Assembly (NCBI RefSeq): GCF_029625905.1
Contig: NZ_JARTLM010000002.1
Span: 216,422-280,421 of the forward strand
DNA from: Hydrogenovibrio sp. 3SP14C1
GTDB taxonomy: Bacteria; Pseudomonadota; Gammaproteobacteria; Thiomicrospirales; Thiomicrospiraceae
DNA length: 64,000 nucleotides
Reading direction: 5' to 3'
Of the stretch, positions 36,369 to 44,019 are shown piece by piece. The position numbers and the translations under genes are program-made. The stretch's first letter is position 1. Each line of letters begins with the position of its first letter. The notes under the pieces were generated by a model. That model made no database searches and was not told the DNA's origin. It saw only the letters and a list, made by a program, of their open reading frames with translations.

Positions 36369-36634
36369 TGTGTATCTCCAACAAATTCCATAAAGGAAAT
36401 GAGTTCACCAATATTTATGAAGTCCAAATATACTGGGTAGGATGCACCTTTATTAGCAATCAGATGAACTGGTCTTGTCATGCTTCCATCATCAGGTAGA
36501 GTATAAATTGATTCATCAACTACCATTTGATCAGCATAGGTTTCAATACCTGCTGAAAAAATCAGTTTGAACTTAGCAGGACTATTAACCTGCTCGATGA
36601 CCATTCCGTTTTGTAGTGCTAGTATTTGGCTCAT
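36365..36634 (-). CDS. Hypothetical phage protein
   Basis: An 89-residue protein (MSQILALQNGMVIEQVNSPAKF...) rich in beta-strand-like segments, with no recognised family. I prefer the ATG at 36634 to the longer frame from 36706: it follows the stop of the upstream gene by one base (TGATATG), with GGAAAGAAG about 10 nt ahead, and the longer frame overlaps 71 bp of the MazG-like gene. It overlaps the next gene by 4 bp. Confidence 0.65.
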   Translation of the reverse strand: MSQILALQNGMVIEQVNSPAKFKLIFSAGIETYADQMVVDESIYTLPDDGSMTRPVHLIANKGASYPVYLDFINIGELISFMEFVGDTQ

Positions 36635-36635
36635 A

Positions 36636-37151
36636 TCAAAACTTCTTTCCATGCGCTTTGGCACGGTTTTCTGGTTGGTGGTCTGGTCGAGTCTTGTTGA
36701 ATTCAAGTTTCTCTATCATGGCACTTTCGATGTCGTAGCCTTGTTGGTCAGATACTTGTATAAGATTTTTAACCAACGATGAATACCACATTTCCTGCTC
36801 GCGCAAAGTGCTATCAGAAAACAAAATTAGCATGCGGTTTAGAAATAGGTGCTTGCGGCCTATCGTCCAGTCTTCACTTACTACAGACCACTTCGGATAA
36901 AAATCATATTTAAGCCCCAAATATCCTCCTAAATCTAAGGTACGAATCAGCGCATCTGCAAGCTCAACCTCACCCATCTTGCGATGTGGTAATTTGTCAT
37001 CCATTAGGTCTTTACGCTCGCCCTTTGTTGCTTCTGCGATCTCGGTAGAGATAAGCTGCATTTTGGTGTAGATACATGGTTCACCTTCCCACCATCCAGC
37101 AGCAATATTATTGGCGTGAATTTCTTGCGCCCATTCGTTTAAATCTCTCAT
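36636..37151 (-). CDS. MazG-like nucleotide pyrophosphohydrolase
   Basis: The 171-residue product has the all-alpha NTP-pyrophosphatase pattern: a helix with ISTEIAEATKGERKD near residue 35 and MGEVELADALIRTLDLGGYL near 60, matching the E-x2-E ... E-x2-D metal-binding layout of the MazG/dUTPase-2 superfamily. Phage versions hydrolyse (d)NTPs or alarmones such as ppGpp and may keep a starved host replicating. It lies 10 bp from the cytosine methyltransferase gene in the leftward operon. Confidence 0.75.
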   Translation of the reverse strand: MRDLNEWAQEIHANNIAAGWWEGEPCIYTKMQLISTEIAEATKGERKDLMDDKLPHRKMGEVELADALIRTLDLGGYLGLKYDFYPKWSVVSEDWTIGRKHLFLNRMLILFSDSTLREQEMWYSSLVKNLIQVSDQQGYDIESAMIEKLEFNKTRPDHQPENRAKAHGKKF

Positions 37152-37160
37152 TGTGATTCC

Positions 37161-39107
37161 TTAAATAGTTGCCCAGTTTTGATTTTCAACGCTTGCTGAA
37201 ACTACCAACGGCTGTACCCATATCGGCATTGCACTCAGCATGAATGTTTCGCCGGCTTCTGCGAGTAGGATTGTTTGCCCCATTACGGATGCAATGGCTG
37301 CTGCGGTTGGTGCCGGTACTGCATTGCCAATACGTTCACGCCATGCAGAGTCTGATCCGCCGAATAGGTGCAGAAATTCTTCCGGGTCAACCAGACCTTG
37401 AAGCGCAGCTAGTTCTAGCGTGGTAAATGGGCGGTGCCAAGTGTTATCTAGCGATTGGATAATGAATGCACCTTTATCTTTTTCGCTTGGTAGGTTGAAG
37501 TTTTCAGCATCTTGGATGCGTGGGTCGGCAACGGACCAAGGGCCGCGATCAAGTTTTGCTTTGCCAGGTACTGCATAGGAGTGTGAATCCCATGGTCGTA
37601 CACCATAATGACCAGCGGTTTGGTAATGTTCACGATTTCCATCTTTTCCAAGTCCTGGTCGTGGATCTGCGACAGCAAATGCTCCTTGTCCGGTAGTGCT
37701 TCCAGAAATAACAGTTTTGGCATGCTTGTCAAAATCTGTTACTGAGTATTTGCCTCCAAACTTTCCACCTCTAGGGTCAGCAACAGACGTGGCAGTGCCG
37801 GCAACATGCTTGGCACCTGTTACGGTGTGAGCCTGTCCATTGAAGTCAACAACGCGATAGAATCCGTTGTGACGGTTTTTGTTGGTATCTGGCATTCTTG
37901 GGTCTGCAATCGTCAATCCGCCTGCAGTTGGTCCAGTACCGGATGTTACGGTCGGTGAATGTCCATCCATCTGCACAACTTTGAATACGTTTTTATGGCG
38001 TTCGCCATTAATGCGTGGATCTGCTATGGCATAGCGTCCACCGCCAACTGCAGATTGCCCGCTGACGGCACCGCTGGTTTCATCAAAGTTTCTGACGCCA
38101 AGCTGACCGTATTTATGGGTTCCGGTCCATCGTGGATCAGCAACTGAATAGGCGCCATTGCTTGGTGTTGAGCGCCCAGCAACTGTTCCTGTTGGTTCTT
38201 CCCACTTTTTAACGCCATATACGGAGTTGTGATATTGCTCGTTCGGCATGATGCCAAAGTCGGTTAAAAACCCATTCTGTACGTTTAGGTTTTGGAGTGA
38301 ACGCCAATCCTTACCGGCTTCAACAAATGCAAGGCGCACCCATGTTTTCCATTGTAGGTTTGGAATGCGGTGCATAGGCCCGGCACTTTCATCTCCTGGC
38401 ATTGGAAGGTTTTCAAGAATGTCACCGACTTTTTTGAGTGATTTGGTTTCCGGCTCATAAAGGAATGGCGGGATTTTTTCTTGATGACGTGCAACCAGAA
38501 GGAAGCGCTTGCGACTTTGAGCCAAGCCGCCAATTTCACCACAGTCATGCGTTGTTTCGGCAACGGCATATCCGTGTGATTCAAGAAGTTCAATAATTTC
38601 ATCTATCAGGTAGCGGCCACGTGTTGCAATGCGTGGTACGTTTTCAAGGATGAAGAACTCAACCGGATCATCTTGCCATGCCTCAAGTGCAAGCTTGATT
38701 CCACGGGTGGTAAGTCGGTTTAATGCTTGGTACTTGTCTGTTCCACTCTTGGTTTGTGATAACAGACCAGAAAACCCTTTACATGGTGGGCTGGTGAATA
38801 CGATATTTGGGCGTTCGTAGCCAGCAGCTCGGCGAATATCTTCCGGTGTTGCTTCTTTCCAATCTTCTGGTGGAAGGTGACCATGCCAATCAAGGTATTG
38901 GGGAGCATCGAATAAGTCCATGACAGTGCCTTTTGCACCGGCAAGCTGATTGAAGTCTTGTATTGCTGCAGCATCGGAGTCAATGCCACCAATACAGCGA
39001 AATTCTGCTTCAATCTGACCGACTTTTGCTTGGCCCATGTTGAAACCTTTTGCGCCACCACCCAATCCGCAAAATAAGTGAAAGTGATTTATTGTTCTTT
39101 TATACAT
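37161..39107 (-). CDS. DNA cytosine-5 methyltransferase with internal VADPR repeats
   Basis: The 648-residue product has the C5-methylase motifs: HLFCGLGGGAKGFNMG (motif I), FTSPPCKGFSG with the catalytic Cys (motif IV, near residue 115) and FILENVPRI (motif VI), then QSRKRFLLVA (motif VIII), and the C-terminal LAALQGLVDPEEF / RIGNAVPAP (motifs IX-X). Between them, about residues 285-550, lie six units of roughly 35-45 residues each marked by [VI]ADPR, a repeat-rich target-recognition region. I start at ATG 39107, which has AAAGGA at proper spacing; the longer frame uses a TTG that overlaps this ribosome site. No partner nuclease is present. Confidence 0.92.
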   Translation of the reverse strand: MYKRTINHFHLFCGLGGGAKGFNMGQAKVGQIEAEFRCIGGIDSDAAAIQDFNQLAGAKGTVMDLFDAPQYLDWHGHLPPEDWKEATPEDIRRAAGYERPNIVFTSPPCKGFSGLLSQTKSGTDKYQALNRLTTRGIKLALEAWQDDPVEFFILENVPRIATRGRYLIDEIIELLESHGYAVAETTHDCGEIGGLAQSRKRFLLVARHQEKIPPFLYEPETKSLKKVGDILENLPMPGDESAGPMHRIPNLQWKTWVRLAFVEAGKDWRSLQNLNVQNGFLTDFGIMPNEQYHNSVYGVKKWEEPTGTVAGRSTPSNGAYSVADPRWTGTHKYGQLGVRNFDETSGAVSGQSAVGGGRYAIADPRINGERHKNVFKVVQMDGHSPTVTSGTGPTAGGLTIADPRMPDTNKNRHNGFYRVVDFNGQAHTVTGAKHVAGTATSVADPRGGKFGGKYSVTDFDKHAKTVISGSTTGQGAFAVADPRPGLGKDGNREHYQTAGHYGVRPWDSHSYAVPGKAKLDRGPWSVADPRIQDAENFNLPSEKDKGAFIIQSLDNTWHRPFTTLELAALQGLVDPEEFLHLFGGSDSAWRERIGNAVPAPTAAAIASVMGQTILLAEAGETFMLSAMPIWVQPLVVSASVENQNWATI

Positions 39108-39546
39108 TGGTTTTCCTTTCAAAATTTATGCATGCATCATCATTGGTTATTTGAAATGCTTTTGTTTCTCTGCCTGCAGCGACGAATGAAAGGCATGAGA
39201 GTGCGATAGTGGACGCATAGTGCTGCCTTTTTCTTTCAGATGGTAGGCTTAAGATTGATTTTTTAAGTACATTGGCCGTTTGTTTATATTCATCTTGGTC
39301 TAGCTCAATAAGTTCAATGAACTTGTCGATTGAGTGGTAAGTCATGCTTGCAAAGGCGGTGATGTAGAAAACATTCCAGAATAATCCTCTGTCATCAAAT
39401 CCATAGATGATTGCGGCAAGCATTGCAAATAGACCTGATAGCCCGGTCATGACTCTGAATGTTTTATCTTCAAAATTCAGGGCAATAAATGGCACTATTA
39501 AGGCTGCGAATAAAAGTGGCCCTATTACTTCGATATGCTCTGTCAC
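39100..39546 (-). CDS. Phage membrane protein, unknown
   Basis: A 148-residue protein with about three membrane segments in the first half (8-22, 32-50 and 56-70) and a soluble basic/polar tail. Start is GTG, reading GTGACAGAG, with AAAGGAGC ahead; its first bases overlap the stop of the tiny upstream gene (GTGA). Its end overlaps the methyltransferase start by 8 bp. No family is recognised. Confidence 0.65.
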   Translation of the reverse strand: MTEHIEVIGPLLFAALIVPFIALNFEDKTFRVMTGLSGLFAMLAAIIYGFDDRGLFWNVFYITAFASMTYHSIDKFIELIELDQDEYKQTANVLKKSILSLPSERKRQHYASTIALSCLSFVAAGRETKAFQITNDDACINFERKTNV

Positions 39547-39614
39547 TGTGTTGCTCCTTTCATAAAATCAGTTATTGCGAATATGGCAATTAGCCAGGCG
39601 ATAAACCAAATCAT
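39543..39614 (-). CDS. 23-residue single-span membrane peptide
   Basis: MIWFIAWLIAIFAITDFMKGATQ. It is too short for routine calling, but its ATG overlaps the stop of the preceding gene (ATGA) and its stop overlaps the GTG start of the next gene (GTGA), the same coupling used throughout this operon. It is one hydrophobic helix. Function is unknown; it may mainly carry ribosomes across the junction. Confidence 0.5.
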   Translation of the reverse strand: MIWFIAWLIAIFAITDFMKGATQ

Positions 39615-39832
39615 TGCTTCACCGTAAAGTTCATGCACTGCACGATTGATTCGTTGCCGCGTGTTTCGATGACTGGCATTTGCTCAAAGTCTAGGTGGTC
39701 ACACTTTCTTTGAAAGTGAACGCAGCGCAGACAGTTTTCAGCTTTTGGCTGGTGTGTGCGATTGCGTTGCTGAAACAGGCGCCATTCTTCATCTTCAATG
39801 TTTGGGTAGTCGTTTACTGTTGTTGCTTCCAT
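39611..39832 (-). CDS. Small Cys-containing phage protein
   Basis: A 73-residue protein with CLRCVHFQRKCDHLDF and a later Cys, a possible zinc knuckle of the small phage type. GGAGAGATACC precedes the ATG. It is the first gene downstream of the structured non-coding segment at 39.85-40.0 kb, which could control it. No clear family. Confidence 0.7.
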   Translation of the reverse strand: MEATTVNDYPNIEDEEWRLFQQRNRTHQPKAENCLRCVHFQRKCDHLDFEQMPVIETRGNESIVQCMNFTVKQ

Positions 39833-39849
39833 GGTATCTCTCCATTTTT

Positions 39850-39995
39850 TCCATTAAGAAACGCACTCGGAAGTGCGCTTGTTAATGGATGCCACTCTCG
39901 CGTGGCTTGCGGTACATCATCACTTCGATCTGGACACTATCAAGGAGCATGTGACTGTACTGCCGGTGTTACATCCCCACCGCCGGCTGGGGTAT
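39850..39995 (-). ncRNA. Structured segment, candidate C4-type phage antisense/immunity RNA
   Basis: A gap of about 170 bp in an otherwise gap-free operon. Read on the minus strand it holds CCCCA-GCCGGCGG-TGGGG (39975-39992), GCCGG pairing with ACACCGGC, an outer pair GTACA/TGTAC (39912-39960), GCCAC/GTGGC (39891-39906) and a terminal two-part hairpin with CGCACT/AGTGCG and CCATTAA/TTAATGG (39851-39888). The GCCGGCGGTGGGG...ACACCGGC part resembles what I recall of C4 antisense RNAs of P1/P4-type phages. Resemblance is by eye only. Confidence 0.45.
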
Positions 39996-40001
39996 CTTTC
40001 C

Positions 40002-40337
40002 TCACGGACGCTTATTTCTTAGTTCCCATTTGCTGGCGCAGTCGCCGTCGCAAAATAGTTTTGGCTCGATGACATCATCGCCACAGTGATGACATGATCC
40101 GTCATGTTTGATTTTGGTGAATCCTTGCTGTTTGGCTGCTTGGATTGCTTGGTTTGTTTGCATAAGCTCTTGATTTTGAGCGCGGTCGATTTCATCCATT
40201 ACTGTTTTTCCTGTTTTGGTCGTTTTTTGTTGGTTTGCTTCTTTAATTATTTGGTAGAGCCTGGCAAAGTGTTCACGCGGAGTCATTTCATCACAAAGCA
40301 TTAGTTGGTCTGGATTACAAGGTTTGCATGTTGCCAT
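40002..40337 (-). CDS. TraR/DksA-like zinc-finger protein
   Basis: The 111-residue product has a C-terminal C4 zinc finger (SCHHCGDDVIEPKLFCDGDC) of the DksA/TraR type, following a helical stretch MDEIDRAQ...ELMQTNQAIQAAKQQ that by itself has the size of a TraR protein (about 65 residues). The N-terminal 46 residues have an extra CxxC (CKPCNPDQLMLC). GGGGAG precedes the ATG at 40337. TraR-like proteins bind the RNA polymerase secondary channel and mimic DksA plus ppGpp. An internal start at the MDEIDRAQ methionine is an alternative. Confidence 0.75.
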   Translation of the reverse strand: MATCKPCNPDQLMLCDEMTPREHFARLYQIIKEANQQKTTKTGKTVMDEIDRAQNQELMQTNQAIQAAKQQGFTKIKHDGSCHHCGDDVIEPKLFCDGDCASKWELRNKRP

Positions 40338-40354
40338 TGCTGTTCTCCCCGCTC

Positions 40355-40714
40355 TTATGTCATTTGTCTACTTTGAGACCATGAATTCATGACGATTTGT
40401 TGGTTTTCGCCATGAGATATTTCTATTTCAAGGTTGAGTGCTTCGAGTGCTTTGGCGGCACTTTCTGATTCGTTTACGGTTTGTTTGAATTCTTCCCAGC
40501 GTTTTTGTGCTTCACCTAGGGTCCTGATTTCTTCAGCGTCATAAAAAAGATAGTCAACAAGCCCAAAAATAAGTTGCATTTGGTTGACGAATTCGGTTGA
40601 TCGCTCAAGCTCTGCATTGCGAAGCAGGGCGATGGTAATATCTTGTTGCTCAAGTTGTTTTTGAAGTTGTTTGACTTCTTTCTTGAGTGCCATGTTTGAT
40701 TTGAGAGTTCTCAT
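40355..40714 (-). CDS. Hypothetical coiled-coil phage protein
   Basis: A 119-residue helical protein with a clear coiled coil near the start (ALKKEVKQLQKQLEQQDITI). No family recognised. ATGAGATTGAT precedes the start. It is part of the leftward early operon between the DksA-like gene and two small hypothetical genes. Confidence 0.65.
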   Translation of the reverse strand: MRTLKSNMALKKEVKQLQKQLEQQDITIALLRNAELERSTEFVNQMQLIFGLVDYLFYDAEEIRTLGEAQKRWEEFKQTVNESESAAKALEALNLEIEISHGENQQIVMNSWSQSRQMT

Positions 40715-40738
40715 ATCAATCTCATTAAAGGTGTTAGA

Positions 40739-41005
40739 TCAGCACTGGATGCAACAAACAGCATCAGTATGATTAAGAATGTTGCTAGTTGCTTGATGTG
40801 AGAAAGTAGTGTCATTGAAATTTTCCTCTACAAATCTGTTGAATTTGGCAAATGACCAGTTAGCTATTTCTTGTTTGATTAGCTGGATGGCATCTTCTTT
40901 TTCCATGCCAAGGTAGTCATCGTTTTGTTCGTATTCGATTTCAATGGCTTCTTGGACGATGGCATGCCATGCTTGCTTGGTTGCTGAGTTGATTGGCTTG
41001 CTCAT
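40739..41005 (-). CDS. Hypothetical phage protein
   Basis: An 88-residue acidic, helical protein (MSKPINSATKQAWHAIVQEA...) ending in CCIQC. No family recognised. Its start overlaps the stop of the first gene of the leftward operon by 4 bp. Confidence 0.65.
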   Translation of the reverse strand: MSKPINSATKQAWHAIVQEAIEIEYEQNDDYLGMEKEDAIQLIKQEIANWSFAKFNRFVEENFNDTTFSHQATSNILNHTDAVCCIQC

Positions 41006-41199
41006 AATGCGCTACTCATTAGGTCCATAATTCTGTCGCCGTGGTCGAAGATGTCTGCCATCTCTGACTGGTTTGGCTTGGCAATAGTATCGATGCATGA
41101 GATGTGCTTGAAGACTCTTGCAAAACGCCAGAATGTCATTTGTTTTTCTAGTCCGGATTTGTGGTATTGCTCAAGAATCAGTTTGTTTAGATCGTTCAT
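41002..41199 (-). CDS. First gene of the leftward early operon, hypothetical
   Basis: A 65-residue protein (MNDLNKLILEQYHKSGLEKQ...) with no recognised family; mostly helical. AAGGACAA precedes the start. It lies about 57 bp downstream of the PL-like promoter, so it should be the first product made after induction. Confidence 0.7.
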   Translation of the reverse strand: MNDLNKLILEQYHKSGLEKQMTFWRFARVFKHISCIDTIAKPNQSEMADIFDHGDRIMDLMSSAL

Positions 41200-41228
41200 T
41201 TGTTGTCCTTATTTATTGCCAAAATCTG

Positions 41229-41238
41229 CCAGGCCTGG
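41229..41238. repeat. CCAGGCCTGG palindrome next to the OL-like region
   Basis: A perfect copy of the 10-bp palindrome in the untranslated leader of the leftward operon. Confidence 0.8.
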
Positions 41239-41255
41239 TTGTTGTTTATTTAAAG

Positions 41256-41272
41256 TTTATCTAAAAGATAAA
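41256..41272. promoter_or_regulatory. Operator OL1-like (perfect dyad)
   Basis: TTTATCT-AAA-AGATAAA, a perfect 7+7 dyad that covers the -10 box of the leftward promoter. The 13-mer CTTTTAGATAAAC recurs exactly at 44553. Confidence 0.8.
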
Positions 41273-41283
41273 TATTATGTCAA
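41256..41283 (-). promoter_or_regulatory. PL-like leftward early promoter
   Basis: On the minus strand a perfect TTGACA (41278-41283), 16-nt spacer and GATAAA (41256-41261). The -10 lies inside the perfect operator, so repressor binding would block it. Confidence 0.75.
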
Positions 41284-41289
41284 TAAAAA

Positions 41290-41306
41290 TTTATAAAAAA
41301 GATAAA
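41290..41306. promoter_or_regulatory. Operator OL2-like
   Basis: TTTATAA-AAA-AGATAAA: right half exact, left half 5 of 7 to the consensus; its start is 34 bp from the start of the first operator. Confidence 0.65.
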
Positions 41307-41381
41307 CATTGTGAAAATTAAGTTTATTTATTTATGGTCGTTGGTATGATGTTTATTAATTTAGTAAAGAGATTTTTTGCA

Positions 41382-42272
41382 ATGAATCTTGACGTGAACG
41401 GTCAGCCTGTAATGGCTTTTAACTTTCGTGAAAATGTAGATAAAGCTTTTGAAAACTTGATGGGGATTTTGTCGGGTATTCAAGCTGATGAAGCTATGAC
41501 AAATGGTGAGGTTGTTTTTTTGCAAAACTGGCTGTCAGATCAGAAGTATTTGCATAATGATCCTGATGTTTTCGATTTGCTGGACTTGCTGAGCTCTATT
41601 TTGGAGGATGGTATTATCACCAGCGATGAAAAAGCTGATTTATCTCAGCTTGTTTCTGATGTATTGGAATATCGCGATGATTATGTCTATATGGATGATG
41701 TGGACAAAGATGCTTTTAGACGTGCCTTGGGTGTTTTTTCTGGAATAGCTGCTGATGATGAATTGACTGATGTGGAAGTGAGTTATTTGAATGAGTGGCT
41801 TGATTCACATGGTGAGCTGATATGTCACTGGCCGATCAGTGAAGTAAATAGGTTGGTGAAATCTGCTTTAGAAGATGGAGTTATCACAGGTGAAGAACGT
41901 GAAAGCATATTGTCAGTGTTGTATGAAGCGCTTGGCGGTGCATTTTCCGATGATGGTGCAGCATCAGGAAAGACAACAACATTGCCATTGGATGACATTG
42001 AATGCGTCGAGTTTGATGGCCGTGTATTTTGCATCACTGGAACCTTTGCCTATGGTACAAGAAAAGAATGCCAGGATTTGATCCTGAGATTTGGTGGAAA
42101 GGTATCAAAAGGAATTACAAAAAATTTGGATTATCTAGTAGTTGGTCCGGTAGCAAGTAGGGATTGGTTTAATACTTCTTATGGCAGAAAGATTGAAAAA
42201 GCCGTTGGTTACCGTGATGAAGGCTATGGATTGAAGATTATTTCTGAAGAAGTATGGCGAAAAAGCTTTTAA
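41382..42272 (+). CDS. BRCT-domain protein with duplicated helical N-terminal repeats
   Basis: The C-terminal part (about 80 residues, DGRVFCITGTFAYGTRKECQDL...GGKVSKGITKNLDYLVVG) is a BRCT domain like that of NAD-dependent DNA ligase. The N-terminal part has two related units of about 75 residues, each with SGI-x-AD-[ED]-x-x-T-[ND] and ILEDGIIT / ALEDGVIT, recalling TerB-like helical folds. I choose ATG 41382 because AAAGAGA precedes it; the frame is open from an ATG at 41334 without a ribosome site. It lies between the operator pairs, opposite in strand to the repressor operon, overlapping its last gene tail-to-tail by 4 bp. Function unknown; DNA-end or nick recognition is possible from BRCT. 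Confidence 0.8.
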   Translation: MNLDVNGQPVMAFNFRENVDKAFENLMGILSGIQADEAMTNGEVVFLQNWLSDQKYLHNDPDVFDLLDLLSSILEDGIITSDEKADLSQLVSDVLEYRDDYVYMDDVDKDAFRRALGVFSGIAADDELTDVEVSYLNEWLDSHGELICHWPISEVNRLVKSALEDGVITGEERESILSVLYEALGGAFSDDGAASGKTTTLPLDDIECVEFDGRVFCITGTFAYGTRKECQDLILRFGGKVSKGITKNLDYLVVGPVASRDWFNTSYGRKIEKAVGYRDEGYGLKIISEEVWRKSF

Positions 42273-43141
42273 GCAGCAATCCAATTTCCTGCAGCATCAA
42301 TTAGTGCATTAGTTTGAGTTTGAATTTCAACATCGACATTTTTCCTGACGAGTAGTTCTGCTTGCTGGTCGATAGCACTATCAATTTTCCGGATGGTTTT
42401 TTGTGATAGCCCTGATTCCTCATCTGGTCGAAGTATAAACAGGCCAAGTTTTTCATCATATAGGTAGTCTTTTGCTGTTCTAATATCAAGTACGGCTTCA
42501 TATAGGCTTACTTTTACTTTTTCATCAGAAGAATACCATCCTGAAACTATTGTTCCTGCTCTGTTCTTGCTTTGATTTCTTAGGGGTAGATCCAACGAAA
42601 CAGTAGCGGCTTCATTTGGGATATTTATTTTCCATTTGTTAGCATGGATATATTGCTTGCTAAGTTCTTCTCCAAGGTTCTTTTTTATGCCAGCGAAAAC
42701 TTTTGCTCTTAGCTCTGATGTTCTGATTGTTTCGAATTTTTTCTTACGCTCTTTTTTTTGCGGGATTCCAACTGGAACCATTTGCTTAAAAAGTCTATCA
42801 AGAACTTCTTCGTATGAATTTCCTTTGGTTGGCTTCATATCTGAAAAACTGATGTTTTCAAACATGTTAAGTTCTTCAAGGATATCTACGCTTGCACCAT
42901 CCATAAAGGTTTGAAATACAGAAATTTTGTTTTCGAATTCTGCGCTGTCAATGTCATCGTACAGGCAGTTTAAACGGTCTAAATTCTTGGCTACTCTGGC
43001 ATGTACTATGCCGTTTTCATCAAGCATTGCAATGCCAATATTTATTTTTTCGCCAGTGATAATATTCGGGGTTAATTGGATTTGAGCCCATTTTCCCCTA
43101 ATAAGTTTATTTCCACTGATATTTTGCTTGAATTTGTTCAC
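42269..43141 (-). CDS. DUF3037-like protein, last gene of the repressor operon
   Basis: The 290-residue product has an N-terminal stretch KWAQIQLTPNIITGEKINIGIAML followed by GIVHARVAKNLDRLNCLY, the pattern of DUF3037 proteins, which often sit beside HipA-like kinases. The rest is uncharacterised. Start GTG overlaps the kinase stop (TAGTG), so the two are translationally coupled and probably work together. The gene is AT-rich relative to the phage structural genes. It would be expressed in the lysogen along with the repressor, suggesting immunity, host fitness or phage exclusion. Confidence 0.65.
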   Translation of the reverse strand: MNKFKQNISGNKLIRGKWAQIQLTPNIITGEKINIGIAMLDENGIVHARVAKNLDRLNCLYDDIDSAEFENKISVFQTFMDGASVDILEELNMFENISFSDMKPTKGNSYEEVLDRLFKQMVPVGIPQKKERKKKFETIRTSELRAKVFAGIKKNLGEELSKQYIHANKWKINIPNEAATVSLDLPLRNQSKNRAGTIVSGWYSSDEKVKVSLYEAVLDIRTAKDYLYDEKLGLFILRPDEESGLSQKTIRKIDSAIDQQAELLVRKNVDVEIQTQTNALIDAAGNWIAA

Positions 43142-44016
43142 TATATTAGCCTGTTGAATTTGCTTTTATACTCTAATTCATCTTTGCCTCTGATGCCCAT
43201 GTATTCGTCAACTGATTGGAATATTTTGTTTGGGTTGATGGCATTAAAGTCGGCGAGGAATTCTAACACGTCTTTTGATGGTTTAGAGTGTATTAAACTG
43301 ATTATTTCGTCATATTTCAAGCATGCTGAATCAATGACGTTTTTAGGTAAATTAAGCTTTAGGTTTGCTATGAGTTCTCGTATTTTGTGGTGGTGTTGCT
43401 TAGTGGCAATATTTTTTAGTGATGATGACCAGTTTTTCCCGCCAAATATTTGTCCGTGATCAATTGCTATGAGAACATCTCCAAATAGTATATTTCCAAT
43501 ATTTCTATCTACATTTGCAAAAAAATAGTCAAATGCACATATTGGCCCAAAGTGATCTTTTTTAAAGGATTCTTCCATCGCTGAAATGAGTTGTTTTTCT
43601 AATTTCTTTTGATAGAGAACTTTTGATTTTTCAGAGAGTTCTAAGTATTTATCTATGCTGAAATGTGCGAGAAGTGATGGTGCATTTTCCTTGCTTGTCC
43701 ACCATCCAATAGCTTCTGATTGATTGGATATCCATTGGTTTTTTTTAGGTATGAACTTTGGTTCTAAATCTTTACCATCTCCAATTTCTATTTCAACAAG
43801 ACCTGCTTGTGCCGGAACTGGTAGTTTTAGCTCTTTAGCAAAAAGATATCCTATAATTTCATTTACCATTGAGTCTTCGTTATCTGGATAAATTTTTACA
43901 TAGCATTCTTTAATGCCTTTTTCTGTATTTAAGTTTGCTAGGTGGGTAAAGTCATTTCCTTGAGTAGATGGAACTAAAAGGAAATCTGTGTATTTATCAT
44001 TGGCTAAATATTCCAT
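43141..44016 (-). CDS. HipA-like kinase, co-expressed with the repressor
   Basis: The 291-residue product has a kinase-like signature: CYVKIYPDNEDS with the ATP-binding Lys near residue 40, DYFFANVDRNIGNILFG with the catalytic D-x-N pattern near residue 172, and LIAIDHGQIFGG, a DFG-like metal motif. This matches the shorter HipA-like kinase family rather than full HipA (about 440 residues). It starts 3 bp after the repressor stop and is coupled to the DUF3037-like gene. No antitoxin of HipB type is adjacent other than the repressor itself, which has a helix-turn-helix. A toxin or signalling kinase role in superinfection exclusion is inference. Confidence 0.75.
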   Translation of the reverse strand: MEYLANDKYTDFLLVPSTQGNDFTHLANLNTEKGIKECYVKIYPDNEDSMVNEIIGYLFAKELKLPVPAQAGLVEIEIGDGKDLEPKFIPKKNQWISNQSEAIGWWTSKENAPSLLAHFSIDKYLELSEKSKVLYQKKLEKQLISAMEESFKKDHFGPICAFDYFFANVDRNIGNILFGDVLIAIDHGQIFGGKNWSSSLKNIATKQHHHKIRELIANLKLNLPKNVIDSACLKYDEIISLIHSKPSKDVLEFLADFNAINPNKIFQSVDEYMGIRGKDELEYKSKFNRLI

Positions 44017-44019
44017 TGA

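Noticed and set aside
38024-39061. Several open frames overlapping the cytosine methyltransferase on both strands
   Set aside because: They are shadows of the repeat-bearing coding sequence without ribosome sites or family motifs.
39695-40072. A 125-codon plus-strand frame over the structured segment
   Set aside because: It runs against the operon direction, crosses two minus-strand genes and lacks a ribosome site; the structured RNA explanation fits better.
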